A stretch of 64,000 nucleotides of DNA from contig NZ_KE384392.1 in the NCBI RefSeq assembly GCF_000425505.1, positions 288,973 to 352,972 on the forward strand. The letters are read 5' to 3'. Made by a program: the position numbers and the translations under genes. The stretch is from Flavobacterium frigidarium DSM 17623 (GTDB lineage Bacteria > Bacteroidota > Bacteroidia > Flavobacteriales > Flavobacteriaceae). Below are positions 43,940-53,955 of this stretch, piece by piece (within the stretch, counting starts at the first letter, position 1; each line of letters opens with the position of its first letter). The notes beneath the pieces are model-generated. The model was not told the DNA's origin. It saw only the letters and a list, made by a program, of their open reading frames with translations, and made no database searches.

Positions 43940-46339
43940 TTAAGCACCCATTAAATGTAAAACGTGAAATTCTTTTGGCACAATTAAGAATCCATTGGCA
44001 TTAATTTCATCACAATTATAATCCTCATGTTCATTGTTCAGTTGTATACTTTTAATCTTAAATGGCAATCCAATTAAATTAATTTTATAATCAGAATAAT
44101 TCGTTTCAAACTTACCTTCTTTATGCAATTGAATGATAACCTCTTTCTCCTTAGCTGTCACTTGAAAAGTTAAAAAACTAAATCTTCCCTTTTTATAATC
44201 ATAACCATCTTGAGCATCCTCATACACCACAGATTTTTCGATACCTTCTTTATAGTATAAATCTAATGTAAGTTCGTCAAAATCTAATTCTTCTACATAT
44301 TGTTGTACTGGATATTTAGGAATTATAGCACCGGCTTTTACAAATACTGGAATCTCATCATATTTAGTATCAATCCACATTTCTTTTCCACCACATACTA
44401 ATCTATTGGTCCAGTAGTTATACCACTCCCCTTTTGGGAGATACATTCTACGTCCTACAGAGTTAGGCTCTAAAATAGGACAAACTAATATTTGATTCCC
44501 AAAAATAAACTCATCATTGCGATAATGTGTCTGCGTATCATCTTGATCATAATATACTAGAGGTTTCAACATAGGTACTCCCTCTTCAATATATTGCCAG
44601 AACATAGTGTACAAATATGGCAACAACTGGTATCTTAAGTTTACAAACTTTCTAGTAATGTCAATTACTTCTGTATCAAATGCCCAAGGTTCTTGATCAC
44701 CATGATCACCAGAAGAATGTGTTCTACAAAATGGATGAAATACTGCTAATTGAATCCATCGAGCATACAATTCGCCGGAAGGCTGCTCTGCAAAACCACC
44801 AATATCAGATCCTGTGAATCCCATTCCTGAAATAGACAAACGTTGCACTTGAATATTAGCAATCCATAAATGTTCCCATGTTGCTACGTTATCACCAGTC
44901 CATGATGAACTGTAGCGTTGCGTTCCCGCATAAGCCGACCTAGTAATTATAAAAGGACGTTTGGGATAGGTATATTTTTTTACCCCGTGATACGTTGCAC
45001 GCGCCATTTGCATTCCATAGATATTATGCGCCTTTCTATGACTACATGGATTACCGTCATAATCGTGTCGTACGTCCATAGGGAACGTTTTATTAGGAAC
45101 TTCCATCACTGCAGGTTCGTTCATATCATTCCAAACTCCTTTGACACCAACTTCGGCAATTAATTCTTTAAATAATCCTGCCCACCATTCTCTTACTTCG
45201 GGATTCGTGTAATCAGGAAAGTTACATTCTCCTGGCCAGACTTTTCCTTTCATGTAAGGTCCATCAGCTCTTTTACAAAAATAATCGTTCTTTAACCCTT
45301 CTTGATAAACAGGGTATTCTTTATCTATTTTAATTCCTGGATCAATAATTACTACCGTTTTAAAACCATCATCAGAAAGTTCTTTGACCATTCTCTTGGG
45401 ATCTGGAAAATATTCTTTATTCCAAGTGAAACATCTAAAACCTTCCATATAATCAATGTCGAGGTAAATTGCGTCGCAAGGAATTTTAAGCTCTCTAAAT
45501 TTGGCTGTAATTTCTTTCACATTGCTCTCAGGAAAGTAGCTCCATTTACACTGGTGATAACCTAGCGCCCATAATGGCGGCAACTCAGGTTTACCGGTAA
45601 GATCAGTATAAGTGGTAACAACATCTTCCATTTTAGGGCCGTAAATGAAGTAATAGTTCATCTCACCACCCTCAGACCAAAAACTAGTTACATTCCTTCT
45701 TTCTTGACAAAAGTCAAAAAATGTTCTGAAAGTATTGTCAAAAAAGATACCGTAGGATTGTTTGTTTTGAAGTCCAATATAAAAAGGAACTACTTTATAA
45801 AGTGGTTCTTGATCTTTTTGAAAAGCATATTGATCTGTAGCAAAATTCTCAATACGTTTTCCCTTGAGATTCATTTGAGTCGCTTTGTCTCCCAAACCAT
45901 AAAAAGACTCTCCATCTTTTGAAGCTTTACTCATTTTTACGATGTTTCCACCAAACTCGTAACTTTCCTCCCAGTGAAATCCTAGTTCGTCCTCAAGCAA
46001 TACTGCATCAGATAAATCATATATAGATAATCTTAAATCGGCTTTTTGAATTTTACATTTTACTTTACTCGTTGTAATTTGGTAATAATCTACCTCATCA
46101 CTAAATTCTAAAGCATTGTAACCATGCAGTTGCGTAGTATCGATTGCATACGAAAAGTCATTACTAAAATAACCTTTTGTTGTAAATCGAAAACGTATCA
46201 AGCTATCTCTAAGAACAGTTACTTTTAAAACAACATTGTTATCTGTGTGAAAATAAAACGAATCTACATTTTTTTCAAATGATACTATTTTTGTAGGATA
46301 TAAATCTCCTTTGTATTCTAATTCGGTATTTGTTATCAT
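43940..46339 (-). CDS. Glycoside hydrolase family 31 alpha-glucosidase
   Basis: The 799-residue GH31 protein has an N-terminal beta-sandwich (about residues 1-250) and a catalytic barrel with the nucleophile Asp in KGVWNDMNEPAVM and the acid/base Asp in SSWTGDNVATWEHL. C-terminal beta domains follow. The loop ALGYHQCKWSYFPESNV and IYLDIDYMEGFRCFTWN are typical of alpha-glucosidases. No signal peptide is seen, so it is probably cytosolic. It lies 201 bp downstream of glgB on the same strand, which suggests a role in trimming alpha-glucan or maltodextrins. A DUF5110-like C-terminal segment is present. Confidence 0.93.
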   Translation of the reverse strand: MITNTELEYKGDLYPTKIVSFEKNVDSFYFHTDNNVVLKVTVLRDSLIRFRFTTKGYFSNDFSYAIDTTQLHGYNALEFSDEVDYYQITTSKVKCKIQKADLRLSIYDLSDAVLLEDELGFHWEESYEFGGNIVKMSKASKDGESFYGLGDKATQMNLKGKRIENFATDQYAFQKDQEPLYKVVPFYIGLQNKQSYGIFFDNTFRTFFDFCQERRNVTSFWSEGGEMNYYFIYGPKMEDVVTTYTDLTGKPELPPLWALGYHQCKWSYFPESNVKEITAKFRELKIPCDAIYLDIDYMEGFRCFTWNKEYFPDPKRMVKELSDDGFKTVVIIDPGIKIDKEYPVYQEGLKNDYFCKRADGPYMKGKVWPGECNFPDYTNPEVREWWAGLFKELIAEVGVKGVWNDMNEPAVMEVPNKTFPMDVRHDYDGNPCSHRKAHNIYGMQMARATYHGVKKYTYPKRPFIITRSAYAGTQRYSSSWTGDNVATWEHLWIANIQVQRLSISGMGFTGSDIGGFAEQPSGELYARWIQLAVFHPFCRTHSSGDHGDQEPWAFDTEVIDITRKFVNLRYQLLPYLYTMFWQYIEEGVPMLKPLVYYDQDDTQTHYRNDEFIFGNQILVCPILEPNSVGRRMYLPKGEWYNYWTNRLVCGGKEMWIDTKYDEIPVFVKAGAIIPKYPVQQYVEELDFDELTLDLYYKEGIEKSVVYEDAQDGYDYKKGRFSFLTFQVTAKEKEVIIQLHKEGKFETNYSDYKINLIGLPFKIKSIQLNNEHEDYNCDEINANGFLIVPKEFHVLHLMGA

Positions 46340-46540
46340 ACTATTTGATATTATTATTTAACTATTCTCTGCAAGTAAACGTACAAAAAAAAAGACCTTA
46401 AAGCTTTATTATTAACTAGTTATTCACGAAAACGATATAAGCTCTCCTCCTACTCACACTGCAGTTATTTACCATTTAAATATTTTTTAATCTTTAAAAA
46501 AACAGAATTGCTAATTAGACTTAATTCTAATTTGTGACAA

Positions 46541-48448
46541 TTATGAAATTTTAAAAACTTTAACACTTAACGGACCTAATAATAATGCTGCAGAATAATC
46601 TCTTCCATCATATGGAGAAGTGTCAATCGTCACTTTCTTGCTATCTAAGACATCACTTCCGCCATAAATTTTAGCATCAGAATTGAAAAGTTCAGTCAAA
46701 ATTCCTCTTGTCGGAATTCCAATTCGGTAATCTTCTCGCACTACTTCTGTGAAATTGCAAATTATTATAAGGTTGTCTTTCTCTAAGTTTCCTTTTCGAA
46801 TAAAAGAAAAAACGGCATTTTGATGATCAGAATAATTGATCCATTCAAAACCTTCTGAAGAAAATTGTTTTTCATACAAAGCAGGTTCCGACTTATATAA
46901 TCCATTTAAATCAGTGACTAGTTTTTTAATACCACTATGATAAGGGTATTGTAGCAAATGCCAATCTAAACTTTGTTCGAAATTCCATTCTGCACTTTGT
47001 CCGAATTCACAGCCCATGAACAATAACTTGGTTCCTGGATGCGTGAACATATAGCCATACAACAACCTTAAATTTGCAAATTTCTGCCATTCATCACCCG
47101 GCATTCGACCAAAAATAGATTTTTTACCATGCACTACCTCATCATGAGATAATGGCAGCATAAAATTTTCAGTGAAAGTATAAGTCATGGAAAAGGTTAG
47201 TTCGTTTTGATGGTATTTTCTATAAACGGTATCCTTTTTAAAATAATTCAAGGTATCGTGCATCCAACCCATCATCCATTTCATTCCAAATCCAAGACCT
47301 CCCATATCTGTGGGTTTAGAAACCATAGGAAAAGAAGTACTCTCTTCGGCAATGGTTTGTACACCCTCATAATTGAGATAGACCGCTTCGTTAAATTCCT
47401 TTAAAAAACTGATGGTATCTAAGTTTTGGTTTCCACCAAAGATATTTGGTTCCCATTCTCCATCATCTCGAGAATAATCAAGATATAACATAGAAGCGAC
47501 GGCATCTACGCGCAAGCCGTCAACATGGTAATGATGTAGCCAGAATAAAGCGTTACTTATAAGAAAAGAGCGTACTTCACTGCGACCGTAGTTAAAAACT
47601 AAACTTTTCCAGTCAGGATGATATCCTTTTCTCCTATCTGGATGTTCATATAAATTGGAACCATCAAAAAAGCCTAATCCGTGAGCATCATCTGGAAAAT
47701 GTGATGGAACCCAGTCAAGTATAACCCCTATGTCATTTTGATGCAAACGCTCTATTAAATGCATGAATTCTTGTGGAGTCCCAAAACGAGATGTTGGCGC
47801 AAAATAACCTGTGAGTTGGTACCCCCATGAAGGATCATAGGGATACTCCATAACCGGCATGAACTCTACGTGTGTAAAACCCATTTCTTTCACGTGACCC
47901 ACTAAATCTTTAGCAAAATCTAAATACGTTAAAAATGTTTTTCCATCATCGCCGCGTTTCCAAGAACCAAGATGTACCTCATAAACAGAATATGGTTTGT
48001 CTAGATCGTTGTGTTTTTTACGGTTTAGCATCCAGCTCTCATCGATCCACTTATTTTCTAAGTCCCAAACTACCGAGGCAGTGTGCGGGGGCTTTTCACA
48101 GTAAAAACTAAAAGGATCTGCTTTTTCTGTAATCACGCCATCTATGGAAGATGCTATCTTATATTTATAAATTGCTCCGTGACCAATATTAGGAATAAAG
48201 CCTTCCCAAATACCTGAGGAGTCCCAGCGAACTTGTAATAAATTTTCGCCACCGGTCCAGTAATTAAAATCTCCAACTACCGAAACACTTGCCGCTGAAG
48301 GAGCCCAAACAGCAAAATAAACGCCTTTTATACCGTCTTTTTCAATTAGATGGGCGCCTAGTTTTTCATATAAACGATAATGCTTACCTGCTTTAAACAA
48401 ATTGATGTCGAAATCAGTAAAAAGAGAATGTGTTTGTACGTTGCTCAT
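46541..48448 (-). CDS. glgB: 1,4-alpha-glucan branching enzyme
   Basis: The 635-residue protein has an N-terminal CBM48 beta domain (GVYFAVWAPSAASVSVVGDF) and a GH13 barrel. The nucleophile Asp is in GLRVDAVASMLY, the acid/base Glu in QTIAEESTSFP and the third Asp in LSHDEVVHGK. VYEVHLGSWKRG at the start of the barrel is also typical. It makes alpha-1,6 branches in glycogen. It is the third gene of the glgA-glgC-glgB set, 53 bp after glgC. Confidence 0.97.
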   Translation of the reverse strand: MSNVQTHSLFTDFDINLFKAGKHYRLYEKLGAHLIEKDGIKGVYFAVWAPSAASVSVVGDFNYWTGGENLLQVRWDSSGIWEGFIPNIGHGAIYKYKIASSIDGVITEKADPFSFYCEKPPHTASVVWDLENKWIDESWMLNRKKHNDLDKPYSVYEVHLGSWKRGDDGKTFLTYLDFAKDLVGHVKEMGFTHVEFMPVMEYPYDPSWGYQLTGYFAPTSRFGTPQEFMHLIERLHQNDIGVILDWVPSHFPDDAHGLGFFDGSNLYEHPDRRKGYHPDWKSLVFNYGRSEVRSFLISNALFWLHHYHVDGLRVDAVASMLYLDYSRDDGEWEPNIFGGNQNLDTISFLKEFNEAVYLNYEGVQTIAEESTSFPMVSKPTDMGGLGFGMKWMMGWMHDTLNYFKKDTVYRKYHQNELTFSMTYTFTENFMLPLSHDEVVHGKKSIFGRMPGDEWQKFANLRLLYGYMFTHPGTKLLFMGCEFGQSAEWNFEQSLDWHLLQYPYHSGIKKLVTDLNGLYKSEPALYEKQFSSEGFEWINYSDHQNAVFSFIRKGNLEKDNLIIICNFTEVVREDYRIGIPTRGILTELFNSDAKIYGGSDVLDSKKVTIDTSPYDGRDYSAALLLGPLSVKVFKIS

Positions 48449-48501
48449 ATAAGCTTGTGATGTAATAATAGATGAATGTAAGTTTTGATAAAAAAATGTT
48501 G

Positions 48502-49782
48502 CTATTCTATTCTATAATTATCAGGAATAACGGCGCCTTTTTTAATAACTACGATTCCATCTTTAATGACATAAAGTGCATTGGCGAAATCTTCAAGATG
48601 CGGTCCTCCATTAATATAAACATCATTACCAATACGGCAATCTTTATCTACTAAAGCACATTTAATAAAACAGCGTTCTCCTATCCCTATTAAAATTTTT
48701 CCATTCTCTTTATCTCTATCCATCTCCTCTAAGCTTTGATACATATCATTACCCATAACGTAACTGGTATGGATAATGGTATCATTACCTATGCGTGCTC
48801 TAATCCCTATAACCGATTTTTTAATTTCTTTGGCACTGATAATACAACCCTCAGAAATTAATGACTCTTCAATTAATGAATTGTGAAATTTAGAAGGAGG
48901 CAATAATCTTGGACGCGTATAAATTTTATTATCGTTGTCAAACAAATTGAACTGCGGAATATCATCGGTCAACCCAATATTTGCTTCAAAGAAGGAGTCT
49001 ATATTACCAATGTCTGTCCAATATCCTTCATACTGATAGCTTAGAATATTTCGATTACCAACAGCTTGTGGTATTATTTCTTTACCAAAATCTTTTGTTT
49101 CTGGATCACTCATTAACTCTTCGAGCAGCGCTCTATTGAAAATGTAAATCCCCATCGATGCAAGATATTTTTTTCCTTCACTTTCCATTTGTTCACTGAC
49201 CTCAGATTCCCAATCAGGCAATAAATCACGGACAGGCTTTTCGATAAAAGAAACAATTTCGTTCTTGTCATTTGTTTTCAAAATACCAAAATCAGAAGCG
49301 TCTTTAGCATTTACCGGTAATGTAGCTATCGTAATTTCTGCATTAGCGTTAACATGTGCTTCAATCATATCGTTAAAATCCATTTGGTACAACTGATCTC
49401 CTGAAAGAATCAAAGCATAATCAAACTCATGATTTAAAAAATGCGGCATGCATTGTCTCACAGCATCAGCAGTTCCCTGAAACCACGTAGGATTATCAGG
49501 TGTTTGTTCAGCAGCCAGAATATCTACAAATGCTTGACTAAAAGCATTGAAGGTATAGGTATTTTTAATATGTGCATTTAGTGACGCTGAATTGAACTGA
49601 GTAAGAACAAACATTCTCTTAATGTCTGAATTTAAACAATTTGAAATAGGTATATCAACTAGTCTATATTTTCCAGCAATAGGAACAGCTGGCTTTGATC
49701 GAGTAGCAGTTAAAGGAGATAATCTTGATCCCTGCCCACCTCCAAGAATAATTGATACTACATTTTTCTTTTTGACTTTCAT
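48502..49782 (-). CDS. glgC: Glucose-1-phosphate adenylyltransferase
   Basis: The 426-residue protein begins VVSIILGGGQGSRLSPLTAT, then RSKPAVPIAGKYRLVDIPIS, the nucleotidyltransferase signature of ADP-glucose pyrophosphorylase. ILSGDQLYQMDFNDM holds the catalytic Asp and FGILKTNDKNEIVSFIEKP the glucose-1-phosphate contacts. A left-handed beta-helix C-terminal domain follows. It makes ADP-glucose for glycogen. Its start overlaps the end of glgA by 4 bp, so the two are translationally coupled. Confidence 0.97.
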   Translation of the reverse strand: MKVKKKNVVSIILGGGQGSRLSPLTATRSKPAVPIAGKYRLVDIPISNCLNSDIKRMFVLTQFNSASLNAHIKNTYTFNAFSQAFVDILAAEQTPDNPTWFQGTADAVRQCMPHFLNHEFDYALILSGDQLYQMDFNDMIEAHVNANAEITIATLPVNAKDASDFGILKTNDKNEIVSFIEKPVRDLLPDWESEVSEQMESEGKKYLASMGIYIFNRALLEELMSDPETKDFGKEIIPQAVGNRNILSYQYEGYWTDIGNIDSFFEANIGLTDDIPQFNLFDNDNKIYTRPRLLPPSKFHNSLIEESLISEGCIISAKEIKKSVIGIRARIGNDTIIHTSYVMGNDMYQSLEEMDRDKENGKILIGIGERCFIKCALVDKDCRIGNDVYINGGPHLEDFANALYVIKDGIVVIKKGAVIPDNYRIE

Positions 49783-51200
49783 ACTTTATCTATTAATAGT
49801 TTGTAAACTTCTAAATATTCTTGGCATACACGCTCCCATGAATGATCGGTGCTCATGCCTAATTGAATAACTTTATTGAGATGCTCTTTATCATTGTATA
49901 TACCCACCGCTCTCTTGATGGAATAACATATATCACCTACAGAAGCTTGATCATGACAAATTCCGTTTCCGTTGTCTCCATAATCGATAACCGTATCTTG
50001 CAACCCTCCTGTACGTCTTACAATAGGAATCGTCCCATAACGCATGGCATACATTTGGTTCAAACCACAAGGCTCTACTCTTGATGGCATTAATAAGAAA
50101 TCAGCAGCAGCATATATTAAATGGGCTAACTCCTCGTTATAGCCTATATATGTATTGTAATTACCTACATAATCTCCCTTTAATCTATTAAGGTCGTTTT
50201 CAATCTCAGTATTTCCCGATCCTAATATCAATATATTTATTTCCTTATAATTTTCTGATAAAGCTAAAGCTGAAGCTTGTGTCAGTAAATCTCCTCCTTT
50301 TTCATTTAGTAATCTTCCTATAAATGAAAACAGCGGTTTCTCAGGATCCAAATTAAATAGCTTACACAGTATTTTTTTATTTTCTAATTTCCCTAATTCA
50401 AAATTACTGATGTCATAGTGCTTTTCTAATAATTTATCTGATGCGGGATTCCATAATTGCGTATCAATCCCGTTCAAGATACCTCTAGACTTATATTGCA
50501 CCATTGTAAATAGTCGTTCTAATCCATTTGCAAAATGGCTTATTTCCTCTAAGTAACTAGGAGAAACCGTGGTTACATGCCACGCACACTTTACTCCTAC
50601 AGCTAATGAGTTAATGCAATAATCCCATTCTAATAGGTTAGCATGCTCTACATCAAACTCTGGTAGATAATGTAATTTATCAAAGCCAAATTGTCCTTGA
50701 TATAAACCATTATGAATAGTAATAATTGAAGGCGTATTTCTTAATATTTCATAGCGATGTGAATAAAGCATCATAAAAGGAATTAATCCTGTATGATGAT
50801 CGTGGCAATTTATAATATCCGGCACCGTAGCGCGGTTTGAAAGCCAGTTTAATGTTGCAATCTGAAACGATACAAAACGCTCAATATCGTCTTCATAACC
50901 GTAAACATCCGGACGGTCAAACAAGGACGGAATTGCAATTAAATACAATTCAAAACCTAATTTATTTGTTGTTTCCTTTAAAACCTCATAAGGAAATTCA
51001 AACTGCCCTAGTTTTACAATATCTTCATAAACTGCAGTGAATTGATTTGCTTCCTTAAATTTAGTATCATAGCAAGGCATCACGACGCTTACCGTATTTC
51101 CCGCATTGTTTTGATATTTTGGTAATGCACCTACAACATCGCCTAGACCGCCTACCTTTGCAACGGGGTAACATTCTGCACTAATATGAACTATATCCAT
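49779..51200 (-). CDS. glgA: Glycogen synthase
   Basis: The 473-residue GT5 enzyme begins MDIVHISAECYPVAKVGGLG, carrying the KxGGL ADP-glucose motif. IINCHDHHTGLIPFMM and FSFIGRLLNEKGGDLL follow. The second motif is MPSRVEPCGLNQMYAMRYGT, then PIVRRTGGLQDTV. It transfers glucose from ADP-glucose to the growing alpha-1,4 chain. It is first in the minus-strand glycogen operon and overlaps glgC by 4 bp. Confidence 0.96.
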   Translation of the reverse strand: MDIVHISAECYPVAKVGGLGDVVGALPKYQNNAGNTVSVVMPCYDTKFKEANQFTAVYEDIVKLGQFEFPYEVLKETTNKLGFELYLIAIPSLFDRPDVYGYEDDIERFVSFQIATLNWLSNRATVPDIINCHDHHTGLIPFMMLYSHRYEILRNTPSIITIHNGLYQGQFGFDKLHYLPEFDVEHANLLEWDYCINSLAVGVKCAWHVTTVSPSYLEEISHFANGLERLFTMVQYKSRGILNGIDTQLWNPASDKLLEKHYDISNFELGKLENKKILCKLFNLDPEKPLFSFIGRLLNEKGGDLLTQASALALSENYKEINILILGSGNTEIENDLNRLKGDYVGNYNTYIGYNEELAHLIYAAADFLLMPSRVEPCGLNQMYAMRYGTIPIVRRTGGLQDTVIDYGDNGNGICHDQASVGDICYSIKRAVGIYNDKEHLNKVIQLGMSTDHSWERVCQEYLEVYKLLIDKV

Positions 51201-51377
51201 TATACTTTTTTAAATTTTACAGTCTATTCTAAGGTTATATTTCTCTCATATTGCAATTCATACACTTTCGTTAATGTTTTAAAAGTGACAGATTAACTAT
51301 AAAATAGAGTACTTTTAACCCTTTCTAAAATTAGTTAAAAATTAATACAATAACCGACCTTCTAAAAATTTATTGAA

Positions 51378-52244
51378 ATGTCAAAAAAATCTCCAATTCC
51401 TACACAATCCATAAAAATTCCTACCATAATATTGCGGAGCAGTAAACTTATCTCACATATTTCACCAAAATTAACTACCCTTTTTACATCAAAATTATTT
51501 ACAACGCCCATCAAACACAAAACACCTAAGCGTGAATTGAATATGGATGCAAATAGTACGCAAAGTAAAGTTACGGTACGTGCAATTAAAAAAGATATTG
51601 TCGTATATGAATACGGAAAAAGTGATAAGAAAATATTGTTAGTTCACGGCTGGTCTGGCCGCGGAACACAGCTTTTTAAAATTGCCGATGAAATGGTGAA
51701 AGCAGGCTATTCAACAGTAAGTTTTGATGCTCCTGGACATGGTAAGTCGCCGGGAAACAATAGTATTATGGTCGACTTTATTGCTGCTATTTTAGAGATC
51801 GATAGAATATACGGTCCTTTCGAAGGCGCTATTGGTCATTCGCTAGGCGGAATGTCAGTATTAAACGCGATCAAGCAAGGTTTGAAAGTCAGAAATGCTT
51901 CAGTGATAGGTAGTGGTGACGTGGTACAAGATATTATAGAAGAATTTATTTCGAAATTAAATCTGGATAAAAAGTACGCTGTTTTACTACGTGAACATTT
52001 CGAAAAAAAATATGGCGAAAAAATGAGCGATTATTCGGCATTTGAAGCGGCTAAAAAAATTGACATACCCGTACTCGTTATTCATGACAATCAAGATTAT
52101 GAAGTGCCAGTCACAGCAGGAAAAAATATTTATAAGCACTTAAAAAATGGAGAACTTTTATTAACAGAAAATTTAGGACACCGGAAGATACTTGGTGATA
52201 CTAAAGTTATTGAAAAAGTCGTTAACTTTACAGTTACACATTAA
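51378..52244 (+). CDS. Alpha/beta hydrolase
   Basis: The 288-residue serine hydrolase has a basic N-terminal extension of about 60 residues. LLVHGWSGRGTQL forms the oxyanion loop and GHSLGGMSVL holds the nucleophile Ser (about residue 155). VIHDNQDYEVP holds Asp and NLGHRKIL holds His. No signal sequence is clear. The substrate is unknown; it may be an esterase or peptidase. It starts 18 bp before msrB and is probably co-transcribed, divergent from the glycogen operon. Confidence 0.85.
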   Translation: MSKKSPIPTQSIKIPTIILRSSKLISHISPKLTTLFTSKLFTTPIKHKTPKRELNMDANSTQSKVTVRAIKKDIVVYEYGKSDKKILLVHGWSGRGTQLFKIADEMVKAGYSTVSFDAPGHGKSPGNNSIMVDFIAAILEIDRIYGPFEGAIGHSLGGMSVLNAIKQGLKVRNASVIGSGDVVQDIIEEFISKLNLDKKYAVLLREHFEKKYGEKMSDYSAFEAAKKIDIPVLVIHDNQDYEVPVTAGKNIYKHLKNGELLLTENLGHRKILGDTKVIEKVVNFTVTH

Positions 52245-52262
52245 TATTAAAACTGATACAAA

Positions 52263-52652
52263 ATGGAATATCCTTTAAATAAGACAGAAGCACAATGGAA
52301 AGAGGAATTAGGGGAAGAAAGATACCGCATTTTACGAGAAAAAGGTACGGAGCGTCCTCATACAGGCACCTATAACTTACATTATGAAGCAGGTACTTAC
52401 TGTTGTGGCGCTTGTAACGAACCCCTATTTGAAAGCGACTCTAAATTTGATGCGCACTGTGGCTGGCCATCGTTTGACGATGCCATACCGGGTAAAGTAA
52501 AAAATGTACTGGATAAATCACATGGAATGATTCGCACCGAAATTGTTTGTGCAAATTGTGGAAGTCATTTAGGTCATGTTTTTAATGACGGCCCTACAGC
52601 TACAGGACAAAGATACTGCGTAAATTCACTCTCAGTAGATTTCAAAGAATAA
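52263..52652 (+). CDS. msrB: Peptide-methionine (R)-S-oxide reductase
   Basis: The 129-residue MsrB has two CxxC zinc-binding pairs (CCGACNEPLF and CANCGSHLGHVF). The sugar-like motif GWPSFDDAIPG and the catalytic Cys in QRYCVNSLSVDF follow. The expected resolving Cys near the start is replaced or ambiguous (YCCG). It reduces methionine-R-sulfoxide in proteins. It has 18 bp of spacing after the hydrolase gene, and a terminator follows. Confidence 0.96.
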   Translation: MEYPLNKTEAQWKEELGEERYRILREKGTERPHTGTYNLHYEAGTYCCGACNEPLFESDSKFDAHCGWPSFDDAIPGKVKNVLDKSHGMIRTEIVCANCGSHLGHVFNDGPTATGQRYCVNSLSVDFKE

Positions 52653-52673
52653 CTTAAATATGTTTTTTAAAAG

Positions 52674-52710
52674 TCGGGATTGGGTTTTTATAACTTAGTC
52701 CCGATTTTTT
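52674..52710 (+). terminator. Terminator after msrB
   Basis: TCGGGA and TCCCGA form the core of a stem with a 19-nt loop, followed by a run of T. It lies 22 bp after the stop codon. Confidence 0.7.
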
Positions 52711-52840
52711 TTATGGAGTAATAAAACTGCAATGAGAATTAAACTTATGCGAGGCGTTGAGTAAAACCCAAACAACTAGTTAAGCATACTGCCTTTTAGC
52801 TAGTTTCTTTTATGCTCAACATACTAACGACAGTGTATAA

Positions 52841-52877
52841 AAAAAGCCATTTCAACAGCATGATGAAAAGGCTTTTT
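52841..52877 (-). terminator. Terminator of the nitronate monooxygenase-like gene
   Basis: AAAAAGCCATTTCA and TGAAAAGGCTTTTT form a stem of about 14 bp with one mismatch and a 9-nt loop. It lies 18 bp after the stop at 52895. The A-run on the left gives a U-run on the minus strand. Confidence 0.85.
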
Positions 52878-52894
52878 AACTTATTTATAATTGC

Positions 52895-53845
52895 CTATAA
52901 GCATATTTTAGCAACAATATTTTGCACACTAGTGATCGCCGTAGTATCTTCGATTGTAGGACCTGCAACCCATACTGTTTTATAAGTAACTTCGGTGGCC
53001 GCTTTTGTCACGGCATTTGACCCTATCATGTATCGAATCATTTTAACCCACTTTTTCAACGTCTTGTTTTTGTATAAAGTACGTTCGATCCAAGATTGCT
53101 TTGTACCTACTTTTTGAACGTAAGCAGTATTAATCACGGTGCAAGGAGTTCCTGAAATTTTTTCAGTTAATACAATGTCTTTAGCACCAAAATCAACACA
53201 AGCTTGTTTGTACTCTTGCGATACTCCAGATTCAAAAGAGGCAATAAAAGGACTACCCACAGATACACCCACTGCACCATAAGATAACATTTTATCAAGA
53301 GTGGCTTTATTGCTCACTCCTCCTGCAGAAATCACTGGTAATAATGTATTCTCATTGAGTTCCTTTATCAGTCGCTCTGCCGACAAGTTTCCTCTATGCC
53401 CACCCGCTTCATTGTTAACTGCGATTAAAGCATCTGCCCCAAGGCTTTCTACTTTTTTTGCAAAAGCGAGGTCGGTTACATCACAAAAAACTTTGATTCC
53501 TGCTTTATGTGCCTGCCTAATCGTTTCTTCTGGAGAACCTAGCGAAGTTATGATGAAATCAACTTTCTCTTCACACAATACAGCCAACTGATCTTTGTAT
53601 TTAATATTCGATTTATTAACGATCAAATTGTAACCAAAACTACCTCCAGCAACTTTAGCACTCTTCAATTCTTGAACTGAAGTACGTAACTCTTCAATTG
53701 TTCGATAATTTAATGCTGGTATGCACCCTGCAACTCCTGCGTTCATTCCTTCGATTACCATTTTTGTATTCGAAACAAGAAACATAGGTGCCATAATTAA
53801 CGGATGGCTAATATTTAAAAGAGCAGTAAGCGTAGGTTTTATCAT
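52895..53845 (-). CDS. Nitronate monooxygenase-type flavoprotein
   Basis: I choose the ATG at 53845 (316 residues): the longer frame starts at a TTG inside the -7 box. The TIM-barrel NMO/IPD family pattern is clear: HPLIMAPMFLVSNTKMVIEG, GSFGYNLIV, KVFCDVTDLAFAKKVESLGA, DALIAVNNEAGGHRGN and VISAGGVSNKATLDKMLSYG. The AGGHRG block carries the conserved His. FMN-dependent oxidation of nitronates is the family reaction, but many members have other substrates. It is monocistronic with a terminator. Confidence 0.85.
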   Translation of the reverse strand: MIKPTLTALLNISHPLIMAPMFLVSNTKMVIEGMNAGVAGCIPALNYRTIEELRTSVQELKSAKVAGGSFGYNLIVNKSNIKYKDQLAVLCEEKVDFIITSLGSPEETIRQAHKAGIKVFCDVTDLAFAKKVESLGADALIAVNNEAGGHRGNLSAERLIKELNENTLLPVISAGGVSNKATLDKMLSYGAVGVSVGSPFIASFESGVSQEYKQACVDFGAKDIVLTEKISGTPCTVINTAYVQKVGTKQSWIERTLYKNKTLKKWVKMIRYMIGSNAVTKAATEVTYKTVWVAGPTIEDTTAITSVQNIVAKICL

Positions 53846-53866
53846 TTTGAAGTTTTTTAGTTGTAA

Positions 53867-53874
53867 CAAATATA
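53867..53874 (-). promoter_or_regulatory. -7 box of the nitronate monooxygenase-like gene
   Basis: The minus strand reads TATATTTG, fitting TAnnTTTG, 22 bp before the ATG at 53845. A second overlapping TATATTTG lies about 10-15 bp further upstream. The box overlaps the TTG that would open the longer frame, which argues against that start. Confidence 0.65.
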
Positions 53875-53955
53875 GTCAAATATACTATGCGTGCCTAGTA
53901 TATTTCCTGGTGACCTATTTGAATAAGGTCTTAAAATCAAAACTAAATATCTATC

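Noticed and set aside
53846..53869. Longer start (TTG) of the nitronate monooxygenase-like gene
   Set aside because: The TTG is part of the -7 box; the ATG at 53845 gives a normal N terminus.
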